Positions 22,587-36,200 of a stretch of 64,000 bases of DNA are shown one piece after another (position 1 is the stretch's first letter; every line of letters starts with the position of its first letter). The stretch covers positions 203,299,501 through 203,363,500 of the forward strand of contig NC_135786.1 of NCBI RefSeq assembly GCF_051106095.1. Direction: 5' to 3'. The position numbers were made by a program, and so were the translations under genes. The stretch is from Pogona vitticeps (Eukaryota; Chordata; Lepidosauria; Squamata; Agamidae). Under the pieces are notes generated by a model. That model made no database searches and was not told the DNA's origin. It saw only the letters and a list, made by a program, of their open reading frames with translations.

Positions 22587-24220
22587 AAGTAATATTAGCA
22601 ATACTGTTGAAAGTCCTGGCACCAGTGGAAGTTATGTTCCTTTTTGGCCTTAAAAGGAAATATTTAAAGCCTTAAAGCTGAGACCAAAAATAGACAGAAA
22701 AAGAAAATCTTGCCAAGTTTGTGGTCAGTTCCTTTTTTCCCCATTCTCTCCATGTAGATTTAAAAAGCCTTTCAAGTAGAACAATGATACAGGATTGCTC
22801 CACTAAGCACAAAAGGGCAGATTCTAATTGGCTGCAAAGTTACAATTCTACACAGGCTTACCTGGGAGTAAGCTTCATTGAGTTCAATGGGATTTGTTTC
22901 TGAATAGTAAACAGCATGCCTGAGCCTTTGTACGCAAGTACATTTTTCTAAAGACAATACAAATCCACATTCAAATTTCATTATTTATCTGAATTTGTAG
23001 AAGAAATCTACATTCCACTGTTCCATTTTAAAAAAGACACTTTCACATGGCTTCCAATAACAATAAAAAGCAATTAAACATTCCAAATCAGTACTGGGAA
23101 TCCAGACCCTGTTTCCCAGTCTCAGATACAGTGATGCCGTAGTTCAGCCCTATGATTTTGCATACCACTAAGTATTAAGTTTAATAACACAAATTCCATC
23201 CCGGGATCACAAAACTGAACATCTGCTGGCAATGCATGCATTTACACTAGCTCTGAAAATAGATTTGCCATTCCAAATGTTTAGAGGTGGGGTGCATAAT
23301 CATAGTTTCTAAATAACTTTTCAAGAGACACGTTCTTGATGGTGAATATTTGATACCAGCCAGATCTTGAAATTCATCTTCATTAAATAAGAATGTTTCA
23401 CCCTGTCAGCTTTATCACTGGAGAAACTGACACAGCCTCTGGAATGTTAACCCCACCTGTTCCCCAGAGGGTACCAAGAGAGGAAAAAAGAAAGATTTTA
23501 GCAAAAAAAGAGAGTTTGTGCTCATGGCACAGAGTGGTACTCCAAGAATACATGTTCTCTGCAGAAATCCTGAGGACCATGGGAGCAGTAAAACACCTGC
23601 CTGTAACCAGATTTCCTACAAGAAATTGGTACAGTGCTGTTGTGAGAGATGGTACTTTGCGGGTATGTCCACTACTAAACTATAATCAAACTTTCCATAT
23701 CTGTTGGTGACAATTAAACTTTGCCTGGTGTTGGGTAACTGCCAGAATTCCCCTGAATGCCAGATTCTAGGAGTTGTCATAAAAACAAATCAGGTTTCCA
23801 AATTTGCCTCAAACTTAGCAAATCTTGTAGTGCGCTGCTCATGGAATTAAATGAATTTTGACTAATTTTGATACCACCTTGGTCTCATAAACTTCAGATA
23901 TTCATTGTGTGTACTCCTTACATGAGCAGGGGAATAGCCTAGTTAGCTCTGTCTCTCTATTGTCAGTTTTCTTATGAGGGAACAATGTGACTAAAGAGAA
24001 GATGCTGTTCTCTCCCCTGGGATTCTTCATGTGAGCCAGAACATTAAATGTCAGGCCTCCAAGTCATACAGAATGTTTCTACAGATAGAACAGACTCCTT
24101 TTCAAACAATTCTCCTTCATACAAGGAAAGCAAACATAGAGAGGAGCAGAGGTGGAACAAAGCCAGTGTTACATACATGCCACTCCATTTCCAGGCCCAA
24201 ACTCTACAGAGGGTTCAGTT
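22587..24220. other. Intergenic DNA, one weak repeat fragment
   Basis: At about 22840-22905 the sequence cttacctgggagtaagcttc, followed by gttcaatggga, resembles a widespread reptile repeat; a related reversed piece is near 52705-52790. Nothing else recognised. Confidence 0.4.
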
Positions 24221-24224
24221 TCCT

Positions 24225-25290
24225 TATTGCAACCCTACGAAGGAGTGTTCTCCAGAATATCCTGTGCTCAACAACCCTGCTCAGCTCTGGAAAGACAAGG
24301 CTGTGCCTTCCTTTATGAAGTCAAAACATCACATATTTGGTCTTCTTCTTTTCCTACTGCCTTCACCTTTTTCCAGTTTTAATGTCTTTTTCTAAGAACT
24401 TTGCTTCCTCATAAATTTGCCCAAAGTAGAACAACTTCAGTTTTATCATTTTTGCCTTCAGAGATAGTTCAGGGTTGATTTGATCTAGGACCCACTTGTC
24501 TGTTTTTCAGGCAGCTCAGAGTATCCACAAATCTCTCCTCCAGCACCATATTTCAAATTAATCATTTTTTTCCTGTCAGCTTTCTTCACTGTCCAGCTGT
24601 CACACCTAGACATAGTGATCATATAGTGATCATATATATGATCATATATACAACAGCATGGATGATCTTGGACTTGGTCTCCAGTGGCATACCCTTTCAC
24701 TTGAAGATCTTTTTTAATTGTTCTCTTGCTGCCCTACAGAGTTTCAGTCTTCTGAATTCTTGGCTGCAGTCTCCATTGATAATTGAACCAAGGTACATAT
24801 ACAAAATCTTCAACAATTTAAATTCCTTGTCAATATTAAAGTTGTGTAGTTCTTCTGTAGTCATGATTGTTGTATTCTTCTTGCTCAAATGCAGTCCTGC
24901 TTTCCCACTTTCTTCTTTCTCTTTCACTAAAAGTTGTTTCAAGTCATTGCTGCTTTCTGCCAGTAAAATGGTGTTACCTGTTTATCTTGAATTACTGATG
25001 GTTCTTCCACCAATTTTCACTCCTTCATCTGAATCTAGTCTGGCTTTCTGTATGATATGTTCTGTGTCCAGGCTGAACAGTTAAGGGTATAAAATACATG
25101 TTTGTCTGACACTTTTGTCAAACAAATTCTTTGTCTCCATATTCTGTCCTAAGAGTAGCTTTTTGTCCACAATACAGGTTGCACATCAGGACAATCTTGT
25201 GCTGAGGCACCCATTTCTTTCGGAACAATGCAAAGCTTCTCATGATCCACACAATCAAAGGCTTTGCCATGGTCTATAAAACATGGATTA
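24225..25290 (-). mobile_element. Older RTE-family LINE fragment, minus strand
   Basis: Minus-strand pieces read CFIDHGKAFDCVDHEKL (palm motif A), NTTIMTTEELHNFNID, LGSIINGDCSQE and SWTVKKADRKKM. These show the same RTE subfamily as 17311-18055, older than BovB and carrying several frame breaks. The left limit corresponds to the 3' UTR (aaccctacgaaggag) and the right limit abuts a CR1 fragment. Confidence 0.72.
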
Positions 25291-25730
25291 AAACTGACTT
25301 TTCTAAAATCCAGCATACACATGTGGCTATACTCTGCTTTTATTTCCTTTGAAATCAAGAACTCCAGAATAAGATGGTCACTTTCACCCAGAGTTCTTCC
25401 ACAAATACATCTCTATTGGTTAGAATCAAGTTCAGAATAGCTAATCCTCTCATTTCTTCGTCCACATTTTGTAGGAGAAAATTAATAGGAACACAAGCCA
25501 GGAATGTTTTGGAAGGGCCATATTTGGCAGAATTTTGCCTCCCAACAGATATCAGGATAATTGAAATCTCCCCTTATTATTATACAATGTCCCTTTGAAA
25601 TTCTTGCAATTTATTTTTCAAAGGTTTTATCTGTATTTTCTCCTTGGTCAATAGTAGATCCCAATTATCATGTTCCTGTCATGTTTTGCCCAGATTATAT
25701 TAATACAAATGAAGAATAGTCCATGAATGT
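25290..25730 (-). mobile_element. CR1 LINE fragment, endonuclease end, minus strand
   Basis: The minus strand matches the CR1 copy at 33230-36420 in the segment covering ILILGDFN-type endonuclease motifs and KEIKAEYSHM..LDFRK. It is followed at once by a plus-strand CR1 3' end (25745-26300). Confidence 0.65.
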
Positions 25731-25744
25731 CCATTAACAGAAGT

Positions 25745-26300
25745 ATATTCTTCAAGTACGGTGAAGTACTAGTCCCCTTCTAGTTGGCAATGGTTAGGCC
25801 TCATCTTGAGTACTGTGTCCATTTCTGGGCACCGCACTTTAGGAAGGATGCCAACAAACTGGAACAAGTTCAGAGGAGGGCAGCAAGGATGATCAGGATA
25901 ATGGAAACCAAGACCAATGAGGAAAAATTGAAATAACTGGGCATGTTTAGCCTTGAGAAAAGAAGGCTGAGGGGAGACATGATAGCACTTTCCAAATAAT
26001 TGAAAGGTTGTCATACAAAGGAGGGACAGGATCTCTCTCAATCATCCAAGCAGAGGATGTGAAATAATGGGCTCAAGTTGCAGGAAGCCAGATTTTGATT
26101 GAATATGAGGAAAAACATTTTAACTGTTAGAGCAACAATGGAACCAATTAACAGGTAGGTGGTGGTGAACACCCCAGCACTGGAGGCATTCAAGAGAAAA
26201 TCAGAGAGCTATGTCTCAGACATACTTCAGTTTTGATTCCTATACTGAGCAGGTGATTTGAATCAATTGCTTTATAAGCCCCTTCCAAATAACTGTGGAT
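25745..26300 (+). mobile_element. CR1 LINE 3' end, plus strand
   Basis: Contains ggcctcatcttgagtactgt, tttctgggcaccgcacttta and ggttgtcatacaaaggaggg, and ends near ccccttccaaataactgtgg, as CR1 3' ends do. It lies in opposite orientation to the adjacent CR1 piece. Confidence 0.75.
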
Positions 26301-26344
26301 GACTTGACAATAATGAAAATAAATTTAAGGAATTATAACCTATG

Positions 26345-26432
26345 TATTCTCGAAGGCTTTCACAGCCGGAAACATGGCCTCAGAACACCTCAGAACACGA
26401 CCAAAGAGCCTGAAAAAGCCACAACAACAATT
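26345..26432 (+). mobile_element. Possible Penelope-like element end fragment
   Basis: The motif tctcgaaggctttcacagcc, then acatggcc and aaagccacaacaacaa, resembles the repeated terminal segment of reptile Penelope-like retroelements. Short and diverged; the family is uncertain. Confidence 0.4.
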
Positions 26433-28077
26433 ATAACATATTTTGGAAAGATTTGCAGCACTTCAGATTGGTTTAGCAATCTTCATTGTCGATGCAGTGT
26501 TTCTGTAAAGCACCCCTTCCCCACTCCTCACAACTTTTTAGATGCAAAGCTTTTGGAACAAGTCCCTGTCTCTTCTGCTATGGAATTATTGGCATACAGT
26601 ATTTAATTCAACTGCATTTTCCAACTAAACATGTTGAGGGACTCATCTAGTTTTCATCATTCATTTTCAAGTGCGCTGATCCATGTTCATGCTGAAGTGC
26701 CAGAACCCTTCTCTGAGAACAGACCTCCCAGATTGGTGTTATTCCCACCCAACCCCCCACATGGGTCAAAGAATAGTTGTGATCATTACTCAACCAGAGT
26801 GAAAGGTTGTTTTAACACCTTTTCTGAAATATGCAATTTACTTCATATGTCAAGGGATAGTAAATACTGAACACCATGGAAAAGCCAGGAACAAATATTA
26901 TAAAAGGGACTTGTGAAGGAATTCAATGTGAAGAGGCACATTAGGGGAAACTGCTGCTCAGTAAGTTGCAAGGAGGAGATGACTCTCATTTTCGATGTAC
27001 TGTAGTGCCTTCTTAAATTTCTGACTGCCAAAACAACTGTGTTTGCTGCCCCATAGCCAGTGCGATCATACGTATACCAGCTGTAATTTTTTTTCAAATG
27101 GGCTAAAAGCCTCTTGTGTCCATTGAACTCTCTTGGGCCTAACACAAATGGCCTTGTACCAACACAAACACCTTGTGCTGGCTGATCTCAGATCTGCCTG
27201 CATAACTATTGTGCTAACCATGTTCACTCATCAGAAAAGTCAAAAGAAAAAGGAGCAGAGAAAGGGACGAGCGGAGTTACACCTCATCCAAACCCCACGC
27301 AGCCGCTATGCTGGCACAAAGTTAAGCCAGGCTCATGGTAGTCATTAGTAATTTCCTGCATCCCTCGGCTGTGAGGGCTTTGAACTAACCATGGCCACAG
27401 CTGGCTTAGTGTCCACTCAGCCAGCCCTCGGCCATCTTGGCTAATTAGGATGGTGCCTTTACACAGACTAGTGAATGGATCCATGGTTTTTACATCAGAT
27501 GGTAAACACAGGTGAGAGGGCTTTAGAATTACTCTTCCTTTCACTCTCTTACATAGGAATTTTCTCTCAACCTCTCTTTGGTGGTGATAATGATGATGAC
27601 AAAAACAACAATAGTATTTGCTTTACAAAATGCTTTACAACACTGCAATAAAACAATAAAACAATCCAGTGAAAACACAGCAACACAGACATATACAGCA
27701 GTTCCACACAACTACCGCCCTGTGCTTAGAGATAAGGCCAGTTCAGGCTCACATGGTTTCTCTCTCTCATGCAGAGTTCCCCACCTCTCCCTCATGCATT
27801 TTCATTTCTGATTCTTTTAGCAAAGAAAATGAGGGGACATGGCTCAGTGACAGAACATAGATTCAACCACTGCCATCTCCAGGTAGCGCTAGGGAAGGCC
27901 CTCTGCTGAAACTCACTGGTGCCTGTCTGTATAGACAATACTGAGGTACAGGGACCAACACCAAACTATAGAATACATTTGTTGGAATTTTATCTGCAGC
28001 CTCAAATGCTGTCTATGGCTTGTGTGACTGGGAGTGAATTTTCTGTGTTAGGGTTATTGTCTGTCTATCCAGCACTA
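26433..28077. other. Intergenic DNA, nothing recognised
   Basis: No exon with splice borders or nameable repeat was found here. Confidence 0.5.
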
Positions 28078-28180
28078 ATTTATTTATTTGTTTGTTTGTT
28101 TGTTTGTTTGTTTGTTTGTTTGTTTGTTTATACCCCGCCTGTCTAGTCAATTGTGACCACTCTAGGCGGCTAACCAATTG
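28078..28180 (+). repeat. TTTG microsatellite with an L2-like LINE tail
   Basis: A run of tttg units (28086-28129) is followed by taccccgcctgtctagtc and actctaggcggcta, typical of the region next to L2-like LINE ends in reptiles. Confidence 0.6.
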
Positions 28181-30165
28181 TTTCTTGCAGACTTTGATTT
28201 AAAAGAGAGCCCTGCCTCTTTGCTGAGTGCTTCTTTTCCCTCTCTTTCCTCAGTTGGTGACAGTTATTTGTTTGCTGTTGATCTGTTCAGTTGGTGCTAA
28301 GTATATGTGCAGTAAGAAGGCACTATGCACAAGTCTGTAATTTCAAGCAACTGTAAGTAAAGAAATGCTTTTATTCTTTCTCCTACAAATGTTTCCAAGC
28401 ACATTATTGAGACTTTAAGTCACAGTTAATGAGAAAGTGGTGGACTCTGAGGCGCTTGCAGTTATTCTTCTCTATGGATATCTAAACATCTACTGTGTAG
28501 CAAAAGGAAATTTTTACCAGAAATTCAAAATTCTGCAACAACATTTATCATGCCTACTGCAGTGGTGGTATCGCAAGTGATGAAAAATGTTTTTCATAGT
28601 TCATTATTTTCTTCACCCATGTACCTTGCTTCTAATGTGCACTGTTTTGCAATTAGTCACTAAAAGATAAACACAGGATTAATTTTCAAGTTTTGATTTT
28701 CTGATTTTCTGAGGTATATATCTGTGAAGAAATTCTGTGATGGGAAGGAAAACAAGCTGATCACTGTGGGAGGGGAAATGCATTGATTGTGGGGAGGACA
28801 TTTGCTCTTAATGTCTGACTGTATAACACGGAATTTGGCAAAGCTACTTTTTGGACCTCAATTTCCTAAATTCTCCCAGATAGCCTTAAAAAAGTAGTTT
28901 TGCCAAGGTCTGGTATAAAGCTGCTTTCTGCATTCCTATTACAGTCTGACTACTCAGCAGACGAGTTTGCCCTTCTTCTCCAAATATATTTTGGTTAGAT
29001 GAATCAAAGAGAAATTGCTTAGAATGCATCCTTTCAGCTCATTAAAATGATGTCGATGAAGCATTAAAGCAGAAAATATGGCTATCATGGGACAGTCATT
29101 TCCTAAAGGCATTATAACAGAAAAAATAAATTGAAAAAAAATATCCCAAAGGGCATGATTATCTTATGCAATAGTATTTCCTGATGGTTCTTGTTTTTCA
29201 AGAGGGATTCTTTGCCCTTTAATCACTGGACCAAACCGATGGCATTGGCATATTTGAGTGGTTAATCCTCTGTTTGGAATGAGCAATTTACGCAACAGGC
29301 TTTCATGTCCTTTCAAACTACACAGCAGTCCATCAGAGCCCTCTCTCCATTCAATAACAACATTGGCTCTCTTGAGAGAGACAGGGAAGGGAGGGGACAG
29401 GGGAAAGAGACCCAACCATACTTGTGAACTAGTGGCATATATGTGAGGCATATGTTTCCAGCCACCAATATTTTGACAATTTCTAAGGAGAAATGTTGGC
29501 ATTGTATGTCTCAGTCAAGAAATAGAAGCCAGAAAAAGCTCACACAGGTCTCAAGTGAAAGCTAAGCCGGAGTGCACCTCTCTGTGAGTGAGGAAGCATT
29601 TTCATATATGCTGTCACTGTGCAAAATCTGGTACAGACTGCACAAAACACTCCCACTCTGTGGTCTGAAGCATAGAAAAGCAGAGAATTCCTGAAGCCTG
29701 AGGAAATTCTAAGGCCAAATGTGTTGTATTTCAGCCTTATAACAATTGCCTTCGTTATTCATATGATGAACTGATCTCTCTCTCTCTGGCCAAGGCCTTT
29801 TCACCCCTGAGGCACTAGGAGTGGGAAAACAAGAATGCTTACCCATGAAGAACAGTTTGTTTGTGACTTACCTTTACATGAAACCTTTGGATTCAAGCCT
29901 GGGATCTTACCCTTATGTAGGAATGTTTCCTCTCAGCTTCTGCAGACAAATGGGAGTCATATTATTCATGTTGGCTCCAAGGTTAGCAGAAGTTTCCCAC
30001 CATGATGGAACATGTCTTGGAGGGCTTGGGATCCACACAATCCAAAGCTTCTCTCAACCCAACCATGCCATGCCCCATTTTGTCTCCTTTTAAAAAACAA
30101 AAACAAATAAACAATCTCTCTGTAGTTCCAAGATCCAGGGGAGAAAAAGTGCCAGATGTTTCTAT
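28181..30165. other. Intergenic DNA, nothing recognised
   Basis: No supportable gene or element, apart from a short TC run near 29775. Confidence 0.5.
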
Positions 30166-30169
30166 GGGG

Positions 30170-30935
30170 GCTGGGAAGGGAAGTAAGGCCTGCCAAGATT
30201 TTGGATTAACAATCACCCTGAAGAAAACACTAGTCGTGGGCCAGAACGTGAACTCACCTCTCTCTCTATTGCCATCTCCACACAAGAAATGGAGGTTGTT
30301 CATGATTTTGTGTACCTTGCTCAATGATCTCTGACACTCTCTCTAGATGTCGAGCTGGATAAACGCATTGGCAAAGCAGCTACCATGTTCTCTAGGCTCA
30401 CAAAGAGAGTATGGCTTAATAAGAAGCTGACAGCATATACCAAGATCCAGGTCTATATATACAGCCTGTATCCTGAGCACACTCCTGTACTGCAGTGAGT
30501 CCTGCATCCTTTGTGCATGGCAGGAGAGGAAGTTGAACATGTTCCATATGCGTTGTCTCCGATGCATATTTGGTATCACCTGGCAGGACAAGATTCCAAA
30601 TAGAGTAGTCCTAGAAAAAGCTGGAATTTCTAGCATGTATACATTACTGAATCACTGATGTCTACATTGACTTGGACATGTCGTGAGAATGGCTGATGAT
30701 CAGATTCCGAAAGATCTCCTGTATGGAGAATTAGCGCAGGGAAATTGCACCAGAGGGAGACCACAGCTGCGATACAAGGACATCTGCAAGCGGGATCTGA
30801 AGGCCTTAGGAATGGACCTCAACAGATGGGAAACCTTGATATCCGAGCGTTTAGCCTGGAGGCAGGCAGTGCATCATGGCCTCTCCCAATTTGAAGAGAT
30901 CCTTGTCCACCAGGCTGAGGCAAAGAGGCAGTCCC
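30170..30935 (+). mobile_element. LINE reverse transcriptase C-terminal fragment, clade uncertain
   Basis: Pieces read FGLTITLKKTLVVGQNV, ELDKRIGKAATMFSRLTKRV, then GRPQLRYKDICKRDLKALGM and WRQAVHHGLSQFEE. This is the C-terminal region of a LINE RT distinct from BovB, CR1 and L2. The last part (30683-31165) stays open for 160 codons, but the first part carries frame changes. I place it near RTE-type elements only tentatively. Confidence 0.6.
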
Positions 30936-31793
30936 GAACCCAGCAAAATCAGGGAGCTGGACAGGGGACAGACTTCACTCTCAGCCACACTAGACACTGT
31001 CCAAGACCTCTATTCAGAGCACGTTACCGTACTCTCTCAAGACAAAAGGATGCCTACAATTGGAAGGGAATGGGGCTTTTTCCAGGGCAAACCTCTTGGT
31101 CTGCCTTCCAAGGTGGTGATCTGAATGATCCTATTGCTCCTAGGTTATCCTTCAAGGAGGAATAAGATTTCAGAGAAGAGAAAGAAGGGAAGATGAGAAC
31201 TGCACTCTTGCCAAAATTTAGAGAGAGAAGCAACTCATTATAATGTGAGGCAAAACAAGTGAAACATTATAATGAGGCAAAATATTTGGAGAACATTATG
31301 CATGCTTAGGTACTTCCCCCCTCTTTGATTTCAGTTAAAATGAATAGCATGTTGCCCCTTATAAGTTTTTTTCTAAATGCAAGCCAAAAATAATTACAGA
31401 TATACAGTAATAACACTTTTATGTTTCATATTTTCAGCAATAAACCTTATTATCATGAGTTGGTTTCCTGACACTTTGATTCTATTTTTTGTCCACACAT
31501 TCTTACTTCACTATACTTTGCTCTTAACTTTTTTCTCCTTCCCTATTTTTCACCTCAATGAAACAGATCTCAGAAGAGCAGACTCTGGGGCACTAACAAT
31601 TTCTCATTGTTCTCCAAAGAATAGGTCTCGTAACTTCAACTGTTCTAGTTTTGCATTCACTGCCCAAAAACAGGAAATGGGAACAAGTTAGAAACTTTGC
31701 TCTACCATAGGAAATATGCCTTCCTGCTTTATACTTCATGAAGTTCATGGCTAGACCTGACATATTTCAGTACCCTCGAAATAATCCTTTCCA

Positions 31794-31845
31794 CCCGGGG
31801 TCCCCAACCACCGGTCCGCTACCCGGTGCCGGTCCGTGGGCTTCC
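31794..31845 (+). mobile_element. hAT element end fragment
   Basis: The sequence ggggtccccaaccaccggtc, then ggtccgtgggct, matches the left end of the hAT element at 41160-42187. It abuts a BovB 3' fragment directly. Confidence 0.65.
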
Positions 31846-31849
31846 CAGG

Positions 31850-32006
31850 ACAACAGAGGATGAAATGGTTGGACAGTGTCACTGAAGCTACCAACATGAA
31901 TTTGACCCAGCTCCGGGAGACAGTGGCAGACAGGAGGGCCTGGCGTGCTCTGGTCCATGGGGTCACAAAGAGTCAGACATGACTTAATGACTAAACAACA
32001 ACAATG
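31850..32006 (+). mobile_element. BovB 3'-end fragment
   Basis: Matches the C-terminal coding end and 3' terminus of the BovB copy at 11443-13011 (aggatgaaatggttggacag to agagtcagacatgac), and ends in a caacaacaac tail. Confidence 0.88.
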
Positions 32007-32130
32007 CCTCTCAGAATACTAAGTCAGCATAGCCACTGGCCATGATAGGTCCAATACTCCAGATGTATTTTTTTTCTTTAAAGGAACTTTTCCTATCTCT
32101 TTCTGCACCCCCAACTCCATGATATACCAA

Positions 32131-32139
32131 TGATGATGA

Positions 32140-32173
<34 letters not shown>

Positions 32174-32232
32174 GATGATGATGATGATGATGATGGTGAT
32201 GGTGATGGTGATGGTGATGGTGATGGTGATGA
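32131..32232 (+). repeat. GAT/GGT compound trinucleotide microsatellite
   Basis: Arrays of gat, ggt and ggtgat units; the minus strand would read as a long His run. That open frame is a by-product of the repeat. Confidence 0.95.
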
Positions 32233-32239
32233 TAATTTA

Positions 32240-33225
32240 TCACGGTCAACAACCAGAAAGATAAGAATACATTACTTAGATAAAATCACATAATATCAGA
32301 GAAATTGGTCAAGACACGTCACCCTCAATGCACCATCTGGCTCTTTTACAATATTAAAGTTAAAAAGAAGTTCTAAGTTAGCCTGCTGTATTGAGGGATG
32401 TAAAAGCTTTTAAAACATCACAGCAGTCACATGATATAGGATGAAATTAGGAGATACATATAACAATCTGTATGCCACCCCAACTCTCCTAGAACGTAAG
32501 TTAAAGAAGACATCTCCAACAGAGGTGGGGGCACTCAAATAACATATATGGTCAGGAGACTGTGGCAAGCTATTGCAGCAGTGCAGTATTTGGCCACTTT
32601 ATTATTAAATCTCTAATTCTTATCTGTAACTACCAAATTCTGACTGATAACGTTTTGAGACAATTGCATAATTGCCATGGTATTCATACAGTTTAACAAT
32701 AATTAACAATGCATACTATGTGAAAGCTAAAAGAGCAGGTAGAATATAAAAATGGTCTATTTGATAGCTAATATAGGCACAAGGCAGAAACAGACATTAG
32801 AGGTAGCTCAATTACAACTGAATGAATATTAATTTTGCAGAGAATTTGCTGAATGAGGAAATTTTTTCTGATTTGAGTAATGAAAGTTCAAAGGAATTCC
32901 AAGTTTAAATCTTGCAATCATCAAACAAAGCAAGTAAATTTGCATTTTCCTAGAGGTGGAAGAAGCTCCTGAATGATACTCAAATGCTTTCATTAGTTAC
33001 AGATTTTCATGTTTTAATTATGTGCTAATCTCTAATGTTTGTTTCTGGCTCAAAGACATCAGAACTGCATGGAGCTGTCTCAGTGGTAAAGGGATGAAAT
33101 AGGATGGGACAAAGCAGCACTGTATTTTCCCTTGACGTCAATGTGGAACACCTTCCATTCTCCTGATGAGGAATTGCTCTGAATTTCCCTCCTTGCCCCC
33201 TCATTATCATACTCTCGCAGTGGGT
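32240..33225. other. Intergenic DNA, nothing recognised
   Basis: AT-rich; no exon or clear repeat. Confidence 0.5.
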
Positions 33226-33229
33226 GTTT

Positions 33230-36200
33230 TAGAATCACAGAATATTAGAAAAGTGAAGTTGGAAGGGATCTACAAGGCCATCAAGTCCAATCCCCTTCTC
33301 AGTGCAGGAATACAATCAAAGCATATCTGCCAAGTGCTTATCTAAGTTTTTCTTGAATATCCTCCAGTGCTGGAGTACTCACCAGCTCCCGAGGTAACTG
33401 GTTCCACTGTCATACTGCTCTAACAGTTAGGAAGTTTTTCCTGATATTCAACCAAAATTTGGCTTCCTTTAACTTGAGCCTTTTGTTGCGTATCCTACAC
33501 TCTGTGATGATCGAGAACAGATACTGCCCTTCCTCTGTATGACAGCCTTTCAAATATTTGAAAAGTGCTATCATATCACCCCTCAATCTTCTTTTCTCAA
33601 GGCTAAACATGCCCATTTCTTTCAGACTTTCCTCATAAGGCTTGGTTCCCAGACCCCGATCATCCTTGTCGCCCTCCTCTGAACTTGTACCAATTTGTTA
33701 GCATCTTTCTTGAAGTGTGGTGTCCAAAACTGGACACAATACTCAAGGTGAGGCCTTTCCAGTTCTGAATAAAGGGGGACTAGCACCTCATGGGATTTGG
33801 AAACTATACTTCTATTAATGCAGTCTAAAATAGCATTTACATTTTTTGTAACAACATCACATTGTTGGCTCATATTTAGCTTGGGATCTATGACAATTCC
33901 AAAATCCTTCTTGCTAGTAATTTTGCTGAGCCGGGTATCCACCACCTTGTAACTGTGCAACTGGTTTCTTTTTCCAAAGTGCAATACTTTGTACTTATCC
34001 CTGTTGAATCTCATTCTGTTGCTTTCAGCCCAGGGCTCCATCCTATCAAGGTCATTTTGAATCTTGTCTCTGTCTTCTATGGTATTAGCTATTCCGCCCA
34101 ATTTGGTATATCATCTGCAGATTTGACAAGCATTTCCTGCACTCCCTCATCCAAGTCACTAATAAAAATATTGAAGAGCACCAGGCCAGGACTGAGCCTT
34201 GAGGTACCCCGCTAATTACCTCTGCCCAGTTAGAGAAGGATCCATTAATCATCACCCTCTGAGTACGATTCTGTAGCCAATTGTGTATCCACCTGACACT
34301 TGATCTATCTAGCCCACACCTAGCTAGCTTGCTAATCAGGATATCATGGGGCACTTTGTCAAAAGATTTGCTGAAGTCAAGATATACTACATCTACAGCA
34401 TTTCCTCTGTCTATCAGGGAGGTGACCTGATCAAAAAAAAGAGATCAAATTAGTTTGGCAGGCTTTGTTCTTGACAAATCCATGTTGGCTTCTAGTTATT
34501 ACTGCATTGTTTTCTAGGTGCTTACACAATGACCGCTTTATGATCTGTTCCAGAATTTTGCCTGGGATTGATGTCAAGCGGACTGGCCTGTAGTTCCCAA
34601 GTTCCTCTTTTTGCCCTTTTTAAAGATAGGGACAACATTGGCCCTCCTCCGATCCTCTGACTCCTCACCCGTTTCCCATGATTTCAAGATAATAATGGAT
34701 AGCGGTTCTGAGAGTTCTTCAGCCAGATCCTTCAGTACTCTCAGATGCAACTCATCTGGCCCCGGAGATTTGAACTTGTTCAAGGTGGTAAGGTATTCCT
34801 TGACTATTTGTTTATCTATCTCCAGCTGCAATCCTGTCCCCCTCCCCCCCTTGCACTTCCAATTTGTTTGGATGTTTATAGTCTGTCTTATGGGAAAAGA
34901 CTGAATTAAATAGGAATTGAGCACCTCTGCCTTTTCTTGTCCTCTGTTATCATTTCTCCATTTCCACCATAGCTGTGCCACTATGTCTTTTGTTTGTCTT
35001 TTGCTACTCATATACTTGAAGAATGCTTTTTTATTGCTTTTAGTATCTCTAGCTAACCTCAGCTCATTCTCAGCTTTTGCTCTCCTAATGCCATCTCTGC
35101 ATTTCCTTGCTACTCGTCTGTACTCTTCCTTGGTGGCCTGGCTTTCTTTCCACTTCCTGTACATATCTTTTTTGGTTTTTAGATCCTCCTTGAGCTTTGT
35201 GAAGCCACACTGGCCTTTTTTGCCACCTCCCCCCTTTTTTCCTTGTTGGAATTGTTTGTAGTTGTGCCTTTAGAATTTCTTTTTTAAGAAGCTCCCACCC
35301 TTCTTGGACTCCTTTGCTTGTTAGGATCTCCTGTCATGGGACCTTACTTATCCTTGTTCTGAGATTATTAAAATTGGCTTTTTAAAATCCAGCAGACTTG
35401 TGTGGCTACACTCTGCTTTCATTTCCTTTGAAATCAAGAATTCTAGAAGGGCATGGTCACTCTCACCTAGAGTTCCCCTTACTGCTACTTCCCCCACCAA
35501 GTCATCTTTGTTGGACAGAATCAAGTCAAGGATAGCAAACCCTCTAGTTTCTTTCTCTACTTTTTGTAGAAGAAAATTATCAGCCACACAAGCCTGGAAT
35601 TTCTTGGAAGGGCCATACTTAGCAGAATTTGCCTCCCAACATATACCTGGATAATTGAAATCTCCCATCACTACTACATTGTGTCTCTTTGAAAACTCTG
35701 CAATTTGTTTTTCAAGTTTTGCCCACTTCCTCTCTTTGGGCGGTCAGTAATAGACTCCAACTACCAAGTTCCTTTTAGTTTTTGCCCCAACAAGATTGAT
35801 CCAGATGCTCTCGATGCGACAGCCGCTCTCCTCCTCCTGTATTTCTGTGCAAAAATATGTATTTTTCACATATACTGCAACTCCATCTCCCTTTTTATTC
35901 TCTCTGTTCTTTTTGGTCTATTTATGTCCCTCAGTTGCTGTAATCCAGTTGTGGGAGTCGTCCCACCAAGTTTCAGTTATTCCTATAAAGTCATACTTAC
36001 CCTCCTGAATTAAAATTTCTAGTTCTTCTTGTTTGTTTCCCATACTGCCGGCATTCATATACAGACACTGGAAGGTGTATGATTTGTGGCTTGTCTGTAC
36101 ATTTTTATGAATATTTTGATTACTATTATTATATTTATTGTTATGTTTATTACTGTGATTATTGTTGATGTTATTATTGTTGCCCTTTTGATCAGTTTGA

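Noticed and set aside
32019-32252. Poly-His open frame
   Set aside because: Product of the GAT/GGT microsatellite.
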